Positions 47,775 to 57,921 are shown, numbered from the stretch's first letter. The stretch is DNA of 64,000 nucleotides from Acetobacteroides hydrogenigenes (GCF_004340205.1 NZ_SLWB01000001.1:124001-188000); one strand, 5' to 3'. The notes: generated from the letters alone by a model not told the origin. Numbers and translations: made by a program.

Positions 47775-47790
47775 TGTATCATATGGTACA
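47775..47790 (+). promoter_or_regulatory. Putative HcpR operator dyad
   Basis: TGTATCATATGGTACA is a 16-bp dyad with seven of eight pairs matching. Its centre is about 33 bp upstream of the centre of the TAGCTTTG box, or near -41.5 from the expected start, the usual place for a Crp/Fnr-family activator touching RNA polymerase. Confidence 0.5.
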
Positions 47791-47811
47791 GACTTAGGGT
47801 TGCAATTGCCG

Positions 47812-47819
47812 TAGCTTTG
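47812..47819 (+). promoter_or_regulatory. -7 box of the ferredoxin-hcp operon
   Basis: TAGCTTTG fits TAnnTTTG exactly, 38 bp before the ATG. No TTTG stands at -33, consistent with a promoter that needs an activator. Confidence 0.55.
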
Positions 47820-47857
47820 CTTCATCAAAAGAAAGTAAAACGACAAAACTGAAACCG

Positions 47858-48745
47858 ATGATACGCGACATTGTTAGAATAGACCGAGAGCTTTGCAACG
47901 GATGTGGGAACTGCATCACCGGATGCCACGAAGGGGCGCTACAGCTGATTGACGGAAAGGCAACCCTCGTAAGCGAGCTGATGTGCGACGGATTGGGCGC
48001 CTGCATTGGCACCTGCCCTGTAGGAGCCATCACCATAGAGAAGCGCGAGGCCGAGGCCTACGACGAGGTGGCCACCATCATAGAGATGATCCCTAACGGT
48101 AAGAACGTGGTTATGGCTCACCTTCAGCACCTGCTCGACCATAACGAAACCGAGTACCTCCGTCAGGCATTTGGCTACTTAAGAGAAAAAGAGAAGAGCA
48201 TTCCATTTGACATTAACGAGGTGATCGACTCGCTAAGGCAAAAGGCTCAGCCAGCTGCGCCTCAGGTGCACCAACACCACCATGCAGGAGGCGGATGCCC
48301 CGGATCGGCGGCACGCAGCTTTGCCCCTAAGATGGCGGCAGCACCTACAGCCGACGATCAGCCATCGGCGCTTACCCACTGGCCCGTGCAGCTACACCTC
48401 ATCAACCCAATGGCAGCCCACTTTAAGGGATCGAACCTGCTACTGGCAGCCGACTGCGTAGCCTATGCGCTAGCCAACTTCCACAGCAAGCATCTACAAG
48501 GAAAAACGCTGGCCATTGCCTGCCCAAAGCTGGACTCCAACAAGGAAGTGTACATCCAAAAGATTACAGCCCTCATCGACAATGCACAGGTGGATACCAT
48601 CACCGTTATGCGCATGGAGGTTCCCTGCTGCGGAGGTCTGGTACAGATGGCCCAAATTGCCCGCGATGCCGCCAAGCGACACATACCAATTAAGGTGGTG
48701 GAAGTCGGTATTCAGGGAGAAATACTTGATTCGAAGTGGATCTAA
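47858..48745 (+). CDS. 4Fe-4S ferredoxin-type protein of the hcp operon
   Basis: 295 residues. The N-terminal 65 residues hold two clusters: LCNGCGNCITGCHEG (Cys 13, 16, 19, 23) and LMCDGLGACIGTCPVG. A helical linker with a His/Gly patch (QVHQHHHAGGG) follows, then a C-terminal domain with AIACPKLDSNKEVYI and MEVPCCGGLVQMA, whose cysteines may bind a further cofactor. The position before hcp and the FeS motifs suggest that it hands electrons to the hybrid-cluster protein. Confidence 0.8.
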   Translation: MIRDIVRIDRELCNGCGNCITGCHEGALQLIDGKATLVSELMCDGLGACIGTCPVGAITIEKREAEAYDEVATIIEMIPNGKNVVMAHLQHLLDHNETEYLRQAFGYLREKEKSIPFDINEVIDSLRQKAQPAAPQVHQHHHAGGGCPGSAARSFAPKMAAAPTADDQPSALTHWPVQLHLINPMAAHFKGSNLLLAADCVAYALANFHSKHLQGKTLAIACPKLDSNKEVYIQKITALIDNAQVDTITVMRMEVPCCGGLVQMAQIARDAAKRHIPIKVVEVGIQGEILDSKWI

Positions 48746-48752
48746 TAACTGA

Positions 48753-48835
48753 TATGAGATGTGAGATATGAGACATGAGATGTGAGATTTCGCAAATCAC
48801 AAATCACAAATCACATTTCGCAAATCGTAAATCAA
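48753..48835. repeat. Short low-complexity repeats between ferredoxin and hcp genes
   Basis: Copies of TGAGATG/TGAGATA are followed by copies of AAATCAC, about 7-8 bp each. The two blocks are partly complementary and could fold back. The sequence looks like slipped simple repeats and may tune the ratio of the two proteins. Confidence 0.6.
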
Positions 48836-48857
48836 ACAAAATTTAAAACTGATAACC

Positions 48858-50507
48858 ATGAGCATGTTTTGTTACCAATGTCAAGAAGCAGCTAAAGGAT
48901 TTGGCTGTACCATCAAGGGTGTTTGCGGAAAAGACGCATCGACCTCTAACCTTCAGGATTTGCTGCTATTCGTAAACAAGGGAATCAGCATCCTCCATAC
49001 GGAGCTTCGCGCCAAAGGATACAAGAATAGCGCAGTCGACAAGTACGTTATTGACTCCCTGTTCTGCACCATCACCAACGCCAACTTCGACGATAACGCT
49101 ATTTCCAACCGAATTATAGAAGGACTTGAAATTAAAAAGAAGCTTACTGCCGAATGCAGCAAGCATGGAGTGGCAGTTCCTCAATCAAAAGAAGTAACAT
49201 GGACCGGGAATCGCGAGGATTTTGCCTCTGAATCTACCAAAGTGGGCACCATGTCGATATCCGACAACGAGGATATCCGCTCGCTGAAGTCGCTCATAAT
49301 CTTTGGTCTTAAGGGTATGGCCGCCTATGCCGAGCATGCCGGTAATCTAGGCTTTGTGGACGATTCCATTAGCGAGTTCATCCAAGGTGCACTTGCAAAA
49401 ACAACCAGAACCGATATCGGTGCCGACGAGCTGGTAGCCCTGACCCTCGAAACGGGCAAGTACGGCGTTACCACCATGGCGCTGCTCGACAAGGCCAACA
49501 CCACCCGCTACGGCAACCCCGAAATCACCAAGGTGAACATCGGAACACGAAATAACCCAGCTATCCTTATCAGCGGTCACGACCTGAAGGATATGGAGGA
49601 GCTGCTAGCCCAAACCGAAGGTACTGGTGTAGATGTGTACACCCACAGCGAGATGCTTCCCGCCAACTACTACCCTGCCTTTAAGAAGTACAGCCACTTT
49701 GTGGGCAACTACGGCAGCTCGTGGTGGAAGCAAAGAGACGAGTTCGAGACCTTTAACGGCCCAGTGCTCTTTACCACCAACTGTATTGTTCCGCCAATGC
49801 ACAACGCCACCTATAAGGATAGAATCTACACAACAGGTTCGGCAGGACTAGAGGGAGCTACACACATCGGTCCTCGCGAGGATGGCAAACCAAAGGACTT
49901 CTCGGCTATCATCGAGCATGCAAAGCGCTGCAAGGCTCCTATCCAGATTGAGGAGGGCGAAATTATCGGTGGATTTGCCCACGAGCAGGTGTTTGCCCTT
50001 GCCGACAAGGTGGTGGATGCCGTTAAGTCGGGTGCCATCCGCAAGTTCTTTGTGATGGCAGGCTGCGATGGCCGCATGAAGGACCGCAGCTACTACACCG
50101 AGTTTGCCGAGCAGCTGCCAAAGGATACCGTAATCCTTACCGCAGGATGCGCCAAGTACCGCTACAACAAGCTGCCGCTGGGCGATATCGGAGGTATCCC
50201 ACGCGTGCTCGATGCAGGACAGTGCAACGACAGCTACTCGCTGGCCCTGATTGCCCTTAAGCTGAAGGAGGTATTCCAGCTAAACGACATCAACGAGCTG
50301 CCTATTGCCTACAATATTGCCTGGTACGAGCAGAAGGCCGTTATCGTGCTGCTAGCGCTGCTATCGCTGGGCGTAAAGAATATTCACCTAGGGCCAACCC
50401 TCCCAGCCTTCCTATCGCCCAACGTGGTGAAGGTGCTAGTTGAGAACTTCGGCATCGCCGGCATCAACACCGTCGACGAGGACATTAAACTATTCATGGG
50501 AGCCTAG
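48858..50507 (+). CDS. hcp: Hybrid-cluster protein (hydroxylamine reductase)
   Basis: 549 residues, class I size. The N-terminal cysteines 5, 8, 17 and 23 in [19 protein letters not shown] have the spacing C-x2-C-x8-C-x5-C of the first FeS cluster. Further hybrid-cluster ligands lie in [47 protein letters not shown] and [10 protein letters not shown]. Hcp reduces nitric oxide or hydroxylamine in the anaerobic cytoplasm and protects against nitrosative stress. It is cotranscribed with the ferredoxin gene and likely controlled by the divergent Crp-type regulator. Confidence 0.95.
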   Translation: MSMFCYQCQEAAKGFGCTIKGVCGKDASTSNLQDLLLFVNKGISILHTELRAKGYKNSAVDKYVIDSLFCTITNANFDDNAISNRIIEGLEIKKKLTAECSKHGVAVPQSKEVTWTGNREDFASESTKVGTMSISDNEDIRSLKSLIIFGLKGMAAYAEHAGNLGFVDDSISEFIQGALAKTTRTDIGADELVALTLETGKYGVTTMALLDKANTTRYGNPEITKVNIGTRNNPAILISGHDLKDMEELLAQTEGTGVDVYTHSEMLPANYYPAFKKYSHFVGNYGSSWWKQRDEFETFNGPVLFTTNCIVPPMHNATYKDRIYTTGSAGLEGATHIGPREDGKPKDFSAIIEHAKRCKAPIQIEEGEIIGGFAHEQVFALADKVVDAVKSGAIRKFFVMAGCDGRMKDRSYYTEFAEQLPKDTVILTAGCAKYRYNKLPLGDIGGIPRVLDAGQCNDSYSLALIALKLKEVFQLNDINELPIAYNIAWYEQKAVIVLLALLSLGVKNIHLGPTLPAFLSPNVVKVLVENFGIAGINTVDEDIKLFMGA

Positions 50508-50536
50508 CCCCCATCTGCTAGGAATTTTGAATTGTA

Positions 50537-50568
50537 GTGGGGTGCACAAAATATTTTGTGCACCCCAC
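50537..50568 (+). terminator. Perfect 32-bp palindrome after hcp
   Basis: GTGGGGTGCACAAAAT and its exact complement follow each other without a spacer, 30 bp past the hcp stop. The hairpin would have a very small loop. No T-run follows, so it may be a weak terminator or a message-protecting stem. Confidence 0.55.
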
Positions 50569-50678
50569 ATCCGTTTATACGGTTTCGTTGTTAGATACAA
50601 AGCAAGGATTTTGTGTTAATGATAATCTTTCTCTTGCCAAACAACTTTGCTTATGAGGCAATATACCCTAAATAGCAC

Positions 50679-50781
50679 TGTCATGCCGGGCTTGTCCCAG
50701 CATCTAAACAGGAATCCAATAGATTCTGAAAAAAAAGCCCTTCGGGCGACTCCTTAGATCCCGTGACAAGCACGGGATGAC
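50679..50781. repeat. REP/MITE-like palindromic element
   Basis: TGTCATGCCGGGCTTGTC opens the element and GACAAGCACGGGATGACA closes it as an imperfect complement. A small GCCC-TTCG-GGC hairpin lies within. The 103-bp layout is typical of dispersed palindromic repeats in bacterial genomes. No coding capacity. Confidence 0.65.
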
Positions 50782-50896
50782 ACTCCGAGGGAAACTTTTT
50801 TAAGTTCAGACCTTTGCCATCTATATGGAATGGATACTAGACGACTCTTCTTATAACTTCGTATAACTTCTCCCATTCTTTTAACTTCTATACGAT

Positions 50897-51178
50897 ATGC
50901 GCGCCATTTGGAAAGGCACCACCATCGCCGAGAGCGACGACGCCATTAAGCTGGAGGGGTTCTACTATTTCCCCCGATCGTCGGTAAAAATGGAGTACCT
51001 AAAGGAGAGCAGCCACCGCACCTTCTGCCCGTGGAAGGGCACTGCATCGTTCTACGACGTAGATATTAATGGCGATATCAATAAAGATTCTGCATGGTAC
51101 TACCCCACTCCATCGGAGCGGGGCGCCATGGTTAAGGATAGGATTGCATTCTGGAAGGGGATTGTGGTACTGCCATAG
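50897..51178 (+). CDS. DUF427 family protein
   Basis: 93 residues. The family pattern is complete: GFYYFPRSSVKMEYLKES, then FCPWKGTASFYDV and SAWYYPTPSERG. It is a small beta-rich protein whose biochemical role is unknown. It stands alone, downstream of the palindromic element. Confidence 0.85.
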   Translation: MRAIWKGTTIAESDDAIKLEGFYYFPRSSVKMEYLKESSHRTFCPWKGTASFYDVDINGDINKDSAWYYPTPSERGAMVKDRIAFWKGIVVLP

Positions 51179-51254
51179 AGACCACGAACCCAATGCTGGT
51201 AGGCTTGCCCAACCGTCGATCAGATTTCACAGCCAACGCCGAACACCGATACCT

Positions 51255-51359
51255 CCATAAACTCGGTGAAACTCCATATTTGTATACAAAATAGCCAACG
51301 GAACTCCGGCGAAGCTTTTGTACCATATACAAAGCACCCAACGGAACTTCGGCGAACCA
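51255..51359. repeat. Degenerate repeats of about 40-43 bp
   Basis: CCAACGGAACTCCGGCGAAG recurs 43 bp later as CCAACGGAACTTCGGCGAAC. A weaker copy (AACTCGGTGAAACTCC) lies 40 bp before. Each copy is joined by a TATACAAA-containing stretch. It fills the gap between two plus-strand genes. Confidence 0.7.
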
Positions 51360-51503
51360 ACCAAAGGGGGTTGGATGCACCCAAGCTAAGCCGCGAAACC
51401 CTGTAGCACCTCAACAAACCACCCCGCATAGGCCATCTTCTAGCAGATTTTAGCTGCTATCCGGATACATTTTACGTAAAATGAAGCACAAACAACTAAC
51501 GCC

Positions 51504-52052
51504 ATGCGAGTAGAAGGTAACACCATTATGCTAACCCCCCAGTTCAATCGCGAGAGCTGGGACGATGTGGAGTTTGTGTGGAACCACAAGCCCTTCATCC
51601 GTTCGACCGTATCGGAAGTTATGCACTTTCCTATTGTCGATAGCCTCGAGACCATCAACCAGTCGCTGCTCCATAAGGCCTACCAAATGAACGTTATCCC
51701 CAACGATAACGAGGCGCTACTGCTGCGCCACCCCATCTCGCCCTGGAAGGAAGAGGTGCTGCTATCGGTTACCAAACCTGTAGACGACAAGGACTACGTA
51801 GAGCTGTCGGGAACCTTCCGCAGCCGGGTCTTTGAAGGAAAGAAGACGCAGCTGCGCAGCTTCTTTAGGCAGATGGAAAGCTTCTTGGTGGGGCGCAACG
51901 AGCAGCCGCTCACCTACTACGTAAGCAAGGTGGCCTCAAGCACCGATGTCGATGGCCACGAAACCTGCACCTACGTCATTATCGCCCAAGTTACCAACCT
52001 GAGCAAAGACTCCGAACCGCTCGACATCGATCGGTGGTTCCCATTCACCTAA
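51504..52052 (+). CDS. Conserved protein of unknown function
   Basis: 182 residues, soluble, no signal peptide. It is mixed alpha/beta with WDDVEFVWNHKPFIRS near the start and ends IDRWFPFT. No motif I recognise. It lies 22 bp before the DUF4251 gene on the same strand, so the two are probably cotranscribed. Confidence 0.65.
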   Translation: MRVEGNTIMLTPQFNRESWDDVEFVWNHKPFIRSTVSEVMHFPIVDSLETINQSLLHKAYQMNVIPNDNEALLLRHPISPWKEEVLLSVTKPVDDKDYVELSGTFRSRVFEGKKTQLRSFFRQMESFLVGRNEQPLTYYVSKVASSTDVDGHETCTYVIIAQVTNLSKDSEPLDIDRWFPFT

Positions 52053-52074
52053 AAAGAGAATTGCACCACAGCAT

Positions 52075-52644
52075 ATGAAGCTAAAACAACTAGCCGCAAC
52101 GCTGGCTTTGGCGGTTCTCCCCGCCATCAGTTTGTTGGCACAGGAAGATTTTCGGGAGCTAACCCCTCAGGAACGAAGGGAGCTGCGCCAAAAGGAGCAA
52201 CAGCAGCTCGACTCGGCCAGCTACGCGAAGGCCGTAGAGGCGCTATCGGCGCAAAACTGGGTACTCGAAGCCTATACCATTCAAGGGCAGCGAGGCAACC
52301 TATACCATGTAAACAGCACGCTCAACTTCGTGATGGTAGAGGACGAGACCGCAACGCTGCAGCTCTCCTCGCCCCTACGAGCAGGGTATAGCGCCCTTAA
52401 CAGCGTTACCGTAGAGGGCCGAATTCGCGATTACCAAATTACAACCGACAAGAAGGGCTACGTAAACGTAAGCTTCATGGTTATAGGATACGCCATTAAT
52501 GCCGATATCCGTGTTTCGCTATACCCCAACACCAACCGGGCAGAAGCCTCCATCTCGCCCAACACCTGGGGTCGAAGAATTACCTATCGCGGCTTCATCG
52601 TTCCGCTCGAAGACTCGAGCGTATACAAGGGCATGCCGCGGTAG
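52075..52644 (+). CDS. Secreted DUF4251 protein
   Basis: 189 residues with a signal peptide (MKLKQLAATLALAVLPAISLLA). A charged helix (ELTPQERRELRQKEQQQLD) leads into a beta domain with NFVMVEDETATLQL, which matches the DUF4251 family confined to Bacteroidota. Likely periplasmic; function unknown. Confidence 0.8.
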   Translation: MKLKQLAATLALAVLPAISLLAQEDFRELTPQERRELRQKEQQQLDSASYAKAVEALSAQNWVLEAYTIQGQRGNLYHVNSTLNFVMVEDETATLQLSSPLRAGYSALNSVTVEGRIRDYQITTDKKGYVNVSFMVIGYAINADIRVSLYPNTNRAEASISPNTWGRRITYRGFIVPLEDSSVYKGMPR

Positions 52645-52706
52645 CATCCCCAGCCGTAGCCAAGGAGAGCCCTAAAGCCCTCCTTTTCTTTTTGCCTGCG
52701 GATTGC

Positions 52707-52714
52707 TACTTTTG
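52707..52714 (+). promoter_or_regulatory. -7 box of the WbqC-family gene
   Basis: TACTTTTG fits TAnnTTTG exactly and lies 18 bp before the chosen ATG. It overlaps the upstream part of the longer open frame, which supports the shorter start. TTTT stands 19 bp upstream in place of TTTG. Confidence 0.5.
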
Positions 52715-52732
52715 CCCAACAAAACAACGACA

Positions 52733-53371
52733 ATGCAACAGGTAGCACTTTCAACGGCATACTTTCCGCCCCTTCAATACATCAGCAAGTTTTTAGCAGG
52801 AAGCGTAACCATCGAGGCGCACGAGAGCTACCGCAAGCAAAGCTACCGCAACCGCTGCAAAATACATGCAGCAAACGGACCAATGGCGCTTACCGTTCCC
52901 GTAGCAAAGTGGCATGGCGAGCGAATGCCCATCGCCGAGGTACAAATCGACTACGACAAGCCCTGGCAAAATAACCACCTCAAGTCCATCGAGTCGGCCT
53001 ACAAAAACTCGCCCTTCTACGACTACTACATCGACGACTTCATGCCCTTCTTCGAGAACCGCTACGAGCGCCTATTCGACTACAACCAGCAAATCCTTGA
53101 GGTAATCCTAAAGACGCTCGGTATAAAGCCAAGCATAGCCTACACTACCGACTTCGACAAAACGATCGAGGGGAAAGCAGACCTACGATACAGCATATCG
53201 CCTAAGGAGAGCCAACAGCAGCCCGATCCGTACTTCACCCCAGTAGAGTACTACCAGGTATTCGCCGACCGACACGGCTTTACGCCCAACCTCTCCATTC
53301 TCGACCTCCTCTTTAACGAGGGTCCCATGGCCAAGAGCATTCTAGAGCAGAGCATAAAAAAAGGCGAGTAG
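52733..53371 (+). CDS. WbqC-like family protein
   Basis: 212 residues from the ATG at 52733 (MQQVALSTAYFPPLQYI). The promoter box at 52707 makes the longer frame unlikely. The WbqC pattern is clear: ESYRKQSYRNRCKI and LTVPVAKWHG, then DYDKPWQNNHLKSIESAYKNSPFYDYY and a C-terminal SILDLLFNEGP. The family occurs in sugar and O-antigen loci, but its reaction is not established. A terminator overlaps the stop. Confidence 0.85.
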   Translation: MQQVALSTAYFPPLQYISKFLAGSVTIEAHESYRKQSYRNRCKIHAANGPMALTVPVAKWHGERMPIAEVQIDYDKPWQNNHLKSIESAYKNSPFYDYYIDDFMPFFENRYERLFDYNQQILEVILKTLGIKPSIAYTTDFDKTIEGKADLRYSISPKESQQQPDPYFTPVEYYQVFADRHGFTPNLSILDLLFNEGPMAKSILEQSIKKGE

Positions 53372-53385
53372 AAATACCCGCCTTT
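53360..53385. terminator. Shared terminator between WbqC-like and FadL-like genes
   Basis: AAAGGCG and CGCCTTT pair over 7 bp. A and T runs on the two sides suit termination in both directions of this convergent gap. Confidence 0.6.
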
Positions 53386-53405
53386 CATCTTATATTTTGA
53401 TGATT

Positions 53406-54932
53406 CTAGAACTTAAACCCAACGGTAACAATGTAGGAATTACGGTTGATGCTGGAGGTAGCAGTACCAGAATAAATATCAATTGTAGTACTAGCGTCCT
53501 TATAGTAGTAATCGTACAGCGAATAGCCGTTTTTCATCGTCATTAAACTATAGGCAAAATCGAAGAAGAACGAACGCGTACGGTAGCCAAAACCTGCCGA
53601 GTAAACGTTTGTTGCGTTATCAGAGTTAATAAAGTCCTTTTTATAAGGATTTTGATAGTACTGATAACCGGCGCGAAGAGCAAACTTGTCAAGTTTCAAT
53701 TCTCCACCTAATCTGGCATTTACCGTGTTTCGGTAACTATTTTCCACCGCATTATTGATATCGCTAAAAAGCTTGCGATAGCTATTCGATCCATGAATCC
53801 TCATGCCGGCATAGTTTACCCAATCAACGTCAGCACTTATTATCCCAACATTACCAAGGACAAAACCAAGGCTACCAGTAAGGCGTTGTGGCGAGGATAT
53901 GCGATAGCTGAATGTATTTATAGGAGTGTCATATTCCGCAAACCCGCTTTCGTTGGGAATAATAAACTTAGAGTTCATATAAGCTGAATAATCCTCATCA
54001 ATAGAATTCCACGTTGGTGACTGATAGGCAACTCCGACGCGTAGGAACTGCACAGGTTTAAGGATTACCCCTAGCCCCAAAGAAACACCTGTTCCGTAGG
54101 CATTATAGATCTCATCAAAGTTTAATTCATTAAAAGAAGACTGATTACCTTCGGCTGCCTGTTCGTGATAAGTTTTAGAAGAATGATAGTTAACGTTAGT
54201 AACATTCAGAGAACCACCAACATAAACTACATCCATTACGTTCCCACCAAAGGCAATATTTACAACATCATTAAAGCCTCGAATTTCCTCCCATTGGTCT
54301 TGAAATACAACATCATCCTGCTTAAGAGGAGAACGATACTCAATATTACCATCTGTCTCGTTTAAAGGATCAATTAGGTAAGTTTTCCACGCCAGAATTG
54401 AGTTCCAAGGTAAGTTAGAATCGAAAGGACGCTCGCTTAGCAATTCAGATCTCTTAATGCCGTATGTCGATTCCGCAAAATAATCTGTAATAGAGTTATC
54501 CTTGTTGATACCCGTTAAAAACGTATTCTGGTTAAAGTCGTTTACCCTATTGTAAGCAATTCCAAGGTTGAAATTTCTCAGTCCATTATCAGGTTTGTTA
54601 AAAAAATTAAGCACCACTCCTGCGTTTCCAATATTTACAGAAGTATGACCATCAAAGGAACGAGTACCACGATAGTCTATTTTTTGGTTGCTATTAAAAA
54701 TCCCTGTAGAAAAGGAGAATTCCGAAGAACGATAAACACCTACGCCTGCAGGATTTATCATAAACGAGGACATATCGCCACCAAGTGCACCAAAGGCTCC
54801 GCCCATGGCGGTAAACCTAGCCGATCCCTTCATAAAGGTTTGCGAATAGCGAAGCACGTCGGTTTCGCTTTGGGCAAGGGCTACACCAGCCATCAGGCAG
54901 CTAGCCCCCATAAGTATTGCGCGAAGTCTCAT
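53406..54932 (-). CDS. FadL/OmpP1-family outer-membrane transport protein
   Basis: 508 residues with a signal peptide (MRLRAILMGASCLMAGVALA). The mature N-terminus has ARFTAMGGAFGALGGDMSSFMINPAGVGVYR, the family's NPA-type plug motif in two parts. A barrel follows, with repeated aromatic strands and a terminal IVTVGFKF. FadL proteins let hydrophobic molecules cross the outer membrane. It lies 53 bp downstream of the low-complexity lipoprotein gene on the same strand and may share its transcript. Confidence 0.85.
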   Translation of the reverse strand: MRLRAILMGASCLMAGVALAQSETDVLRYSQTFMKGSARFTAMGGAFGALGGDMSSFMINPAGVGVYRSSEFSFSTGIFNSNQKIDYRGTRSFDGHTSVNIGNAGVVLNFFNKPDNGLRNFNLGIAYNRVNDFNQNTFLTGINKDNSITDYFAESTYGIKRSELLSERPFDSNLPWNSILAWKTYLIDPLNETDGNIEYRSPLKQDDVVFQDQWEEIRGFNDVVNIAFGGNVMDVVYVGGSLNVTNVNYHSSKTYHEQAAEGNQSSFNELNFDEIYNAYGTGVSLGLGVILKPVQFLRVGVAYQSPTWNSIDEDYSAYMNSKFIIPNESGFAEYDTPINTFSYRISSPQRLTGSLGFVLGNVGIISADVDWVNYAGMRIHGSNSYRKLFSDINNAVENSYRNTVNARLGGELKLDKFALRAGYQYYQNPYKKDFINSDNATNVYSAGFGYRTRSFFFDFAYSLMTMKNGYSLYDYYYKDASTTIDIYSGTATSSINRNSYIVTVGFKF

Positions 54933-54985
54933 AATTACACGTATTAGTTGTTATTTAAGTGGGTTGGTTGTAATCTTTATCTTTT

Positions 54986-56293
54986 TTACCTACGTCCGCG
55001 GCTGCTACCCGAACTGTTATCCGAACGGCTGCTAGAGCTGGACGAAGAGCTGCTAGAACTAGAAGAAGAACTACTACCCGAGTTGTAGCTGCGCGATGGC
55101 GACGAATAGCTGCTACCCGAATTGTAGCTGTCGTTGCTACGCGATGGATAGCTGCGGCTATTATCGTAAGAGGTAGTTCCCTGCGAGCGAGGAACAACTA
55201 CAGTAGAAGAACGACGTTCGTAGCTTCGTGTTGTTCCCGAGCTGCTACCTTCATTAAACACAGGCTGTCCCGAACGGCTAGGACGGCTATACGTTGGCGT
55301 ATAAGAGCCAGTATTGCTGTTTGGTTGACGGGTTGGTGTAACCGTAGTAGACGAGCGTCGTGCTGGCACCGACTGATATTCGCGAGACGTAGCTGTTTGC
55401 GTAGAACTAGAGTAGTCACGTCGTACAGAAGAGCTACCTCGGGTCGAGCGCATTACAGCACCATTATCTCCGCTTACCCTAGATGTATTTCTTGTGTTCG
55501 AATATCCATAATCTCTCGATGGATAGTTACGAACACTTGAAGTTCCATAGCGCATACCACCATCTCGTGGTCCATAAGTTATATCACGATATCGGCTAGG
55601 ATAATAACCACCATTCGAATAATATCCTCCATAATAAGGGTATCCCCCTCCATGCCAATGATGATGACCGTAGTACGGATAATCCCAATAAGGATCGTAG
55701 CCCCAGCCCCAGTTGGTACTCCATCCCCAGCCCCAACCAATACCAAAGCTCAAATTCCAATAGTTTCTGTATGGACTGTAGTAAGGGCTAAAGTTAACGT
55801 ATGAGCTGTAGTAAGGATAGCCAAACATCGACGAAATGTATTTTGGCTCTGCCCATACGGTATTGCCCATTACGATGATGTTATAGAAAGCAGGGTCGTA
55901 AGCCGTAGCATACCACAAGTTTTGCGAATAGGCAGCACTCGATGGCATACCATACCAAGGGTCTTTATAACCCAACTCTCGATTGCGCTTTGCTTTTTCG
56001 TAGGAATCGGCCAGAACATCCTGGTAAGGGTTTCCCGTCGAGTCGGATTCCGAAGCGACATAAATAGTATCCGCCAAAGCATTATTGGTTTCATTAATTA
56101 GATCGTTATATGACTTATCGAGCGGCACTCGCTTTCCCTTTGAAGCGCTCGCCACCTGTTCCTGAGCATCCTGAGTTGGATTGTAGTAGATATCGTCACC
56201 AGCCGAACTGCCGCCTAGCCTCGAACTCGTACCACACGACACTCCTAGAAGTGCTACTGGAATCAGTAATGTGAATAATTTTAAAGCTTTCAT
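54986..56293 (-). CDS. Low-complexity Tyr/Gly- and Ser/Arg-rich lipoprotein
   Basis: 435 residues. The lipobox is in [11 protein letters not shown] mixed N-terminal domain (to about 180) is followed by an aromatic stretch rich in Tyr, Trp, Gly and His (residues about 150-245), then a Ser/Arg/Tyr-rich tail with a run of fifteen or more Ser. Such sequences are disordered and sticky and suggest a surface or envelope-associated matrix protein. Similar proteins are present in other Bacteroidota without known function. It diverges from proS; the starts are about 100 bp apart. Confidence 0.7.
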   Translation of the reverse strand: MKALKLFTLLIPVALLGVSCGTSSRLGGSSAGDDIYYNPTQDAQEQVASASKGKRVPLDKSYNDLINETNNALADTIYVASESDSTGNPYQDVLADSYEKAKRNRELGYKDPWYGMPSSAAYSQNLWYATAYDPAFYNIIVMGNTVWAEPKYISSMFGYPYYSSYVNFSPYYSPYRNYWNLSFGIGWGWGWSTNWGWGYDPYWDYPYYGHHHWHGGGYPYYGGYYSNGGYYPSRYRDITYGPRDGGMRYGTSSVRNYPSRDYGYSNTRNTSRVSGDNGAVMRSTRGSSSVRRDYSSSTQTATSREYQSVPARRSSTTVTPTRQPNSNTGSYTPTYSRPSRSGQPVFNEGSSSGTTRSYERRSSTVVVPRSQGTTSYDNSRSYPSRSNDSYNSGSSYSSPSRSYNSGSSSSSSSSSSSSSSSSRSDNSSGSSRGRR

Positions 56294-56390
56294 AATGACC
56301 CCTCCAGCGTTTTATGAGAAACCGATTTTATTTATTTATTTTGCGTTCACAAATCTTACAAAAATAAAGCAAATTTCATACCAAAGTCGC

Positions 56391-57866
56391 ATGGCAAAGG
56401 AAGTAACTCCACGTTCGGAGAATTATTCGCTTTGGTACAATGACATTGTACTAAAAGCCAACTTAGCTGAGAATTCGGCTGTCAGGGGCTGTATGGTGAT
56501 TAAACCTTACGGTTACGCCATCTGGGAGAAGATGCAGCGCACGCTCGATCAGATGTTTAAGGACACAGGTCACGAAAATGCATACTTCCCGGTATTCATC
56601 CCGAAATCATTTCTTAGCAAGGAGGCCGCCCATGTTGAGGGATTTGCTAAAGAGTGTGCCGTAGTAACCCACTACCGCCTTAAGAACGATCCAAACGGCA
56701 AAGGTGTTGTTGTTGACCCCGAAGCCAAGCTCGAAGAAGAGCTTATCGTTCGCCCAACTTCGGAAACCATTATTTGGAACACCTACAAAAACTGGATTCA
56801 GTCGTACCGCGACCTTCCTATTCTTGTAAACCAATGGGCCAATGTGGTACGATGGGAAATGAGGACCCGTCTTTTCCTTCGCACTGCCGAATTCCTTTGG
56901 CAGGAAGGGCATACCGCACACGCAACCTCGCAGGAGGCACTGGAAGAAACTGAGAGAATGATTAATGTTTACGCCGATTTTGCAGAGAACTGGATGGGCG
57001 TTCCTGTAACCATTGGTCGCAAATCGCCAAGTGAGCGTTTTGCTGGTGCTGTTGAAACCTATACCATCGAGGCTATGATGCAGGATGGCAAGGCGCTTCA
57101 ATCGGGAACCTCGCACTTCCTTGGCCAAAACTTCGCAAAAGCTTTCGACGTACAGTTCACCAATAAGGAGGGGAAGCTCGACTATGTATGGGCAACCTCT
57201 TGGGGCGTATCAACCCGACTTATGGGTGCCCTTATCATGAGCCACTCCGACGATAACGGGTTGGTTTTACCTCCTAAGCTTGCCCCAATCCAAGTTGTTA
57301 TGGTTCCTATCTACAAAGGTGCTGAAGAGTTGGCTAGCATTAGCGGAAAACTAAAGGAGATAAAGAAGCAGCTCGAAGCAAAAGGAATCTCTGTGAAACT
57401 CGACGATAGAGACAACTTTAAGCCAGGGTTCAAGTTTGCCGAATATGAGCTAAAAGGTGTACCAGTTCGCGTAGCCATGGGGCCTCGTGATTTCCAAAAC
57501 GGAACCATCGAAATTGCTCGTCGCGACACACTAGAGAAGCAATCTCTTTCGCAGGAAGGTATTGCCGAATACATCGAGCAGCTTCTTACCGATATCCAGC
57601 AAAACATTTACAACAAAGCCCTTGCCCGTCGTAAAGAAATGACCACAAAGGTTGACAGCTACGACGAGTTTAAGCGTCTTCTCGACGAAAAGGGAGGCTT
57701 CTTCCTTTGCCACTGGGATGGAACTGCCGAAACAGAAGAGCTCATTAAAGAAGAAACAAAAGCAACCATTCGCTGTATTCCATTAGATGGTGAAATGGAA
57801 GAGGGGAAGTGCATGGTCACAGGAAAACCTTCAAAGCAGCGCGTAATAATTGCCAGATCGTACTAG
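56391..57866 (+). CDS. proS: Prolyl-tRNA synthetase (type 3, archaeal-like)
   Basis: 491 residues from the ATG at 56391 ([18 protein letters not shown]); the longer open frame upstream is AT-rich and runs into the divergent gene. Class II motifs: motif 2 region [32 protein letters not shown] and motif 3 near [19 protein letters not shown]. There is no editing insertion. The C-terminal Zn-like domain ends RVIIARSY, characteristic of the eukaryote/archaea-like form that Bacteroidota possess. It charges tRNA-Pro in the cytoplasm. Confidence 0.95.
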   Translation: MAKEVTPRSENYSLWYNDIVLKANLAENSAVRGCMVIKPYGYAIWEKMQRTLDQMFKDTGHENAYFPVFIPKSFLSKEAAHVEGFAKECAVVTHYRLKNDPNGKGVVVDPEAKLEEELIVRPTSETIIWNTYKNWIQSYRDLPILVNQWANVVRWEMRTRLFLRTAEFLWQEGHTAHATSQEALEETERMINVYADFAENWMGVPVTIGRKSPSERFAGAVETYTIEAMMQDGKALQSGTSHFLGQNFAKAFDVQFTNKEGKLDYVWATSWGVSTRLMGALIMSHSDDNGLVLPPKLAPIQVVMVPIYKGAEELASISGKLKEIKKQLEAKGISVKLDDRDNFKPGFKFAEYELKGVPVRVAMGPRDFQNGTIEIARRDTLEKQSLSQEGIAEYIEQLLTDIQQNIYNKALARRKEMTTKVDSYDEFKRLLDEKGGFFLCHWDGTAETEELIKEETKATIRCIPLDGEMEEGKCMVTGKPSKQRVIIARSY

Positions 57867-57886
57867 CATAATAGCATTTAATGCAA

Positions 57887-57921
57887 AAAAAAGGGGAAAT
57901 AATCTTTCCCCTTTTGCCATT
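57887..57921 (+). terminator. Intrinsic terminator of proS
   Basis: AAAAGGGGAAA and TTTCCCCTTTT pair around a 5-base loop, followed by GCCATTTTTA. Confidence 0.8.

Noticed and set aside
50853-50865. Exact 13-bp match to one arm of loxP (ATAACTTCGTATA)
   Set aside because: The second arm and spacer are absent. The region is a run of related AACTTC words that also occurs near 47.7 kb, so the match is a by-product.
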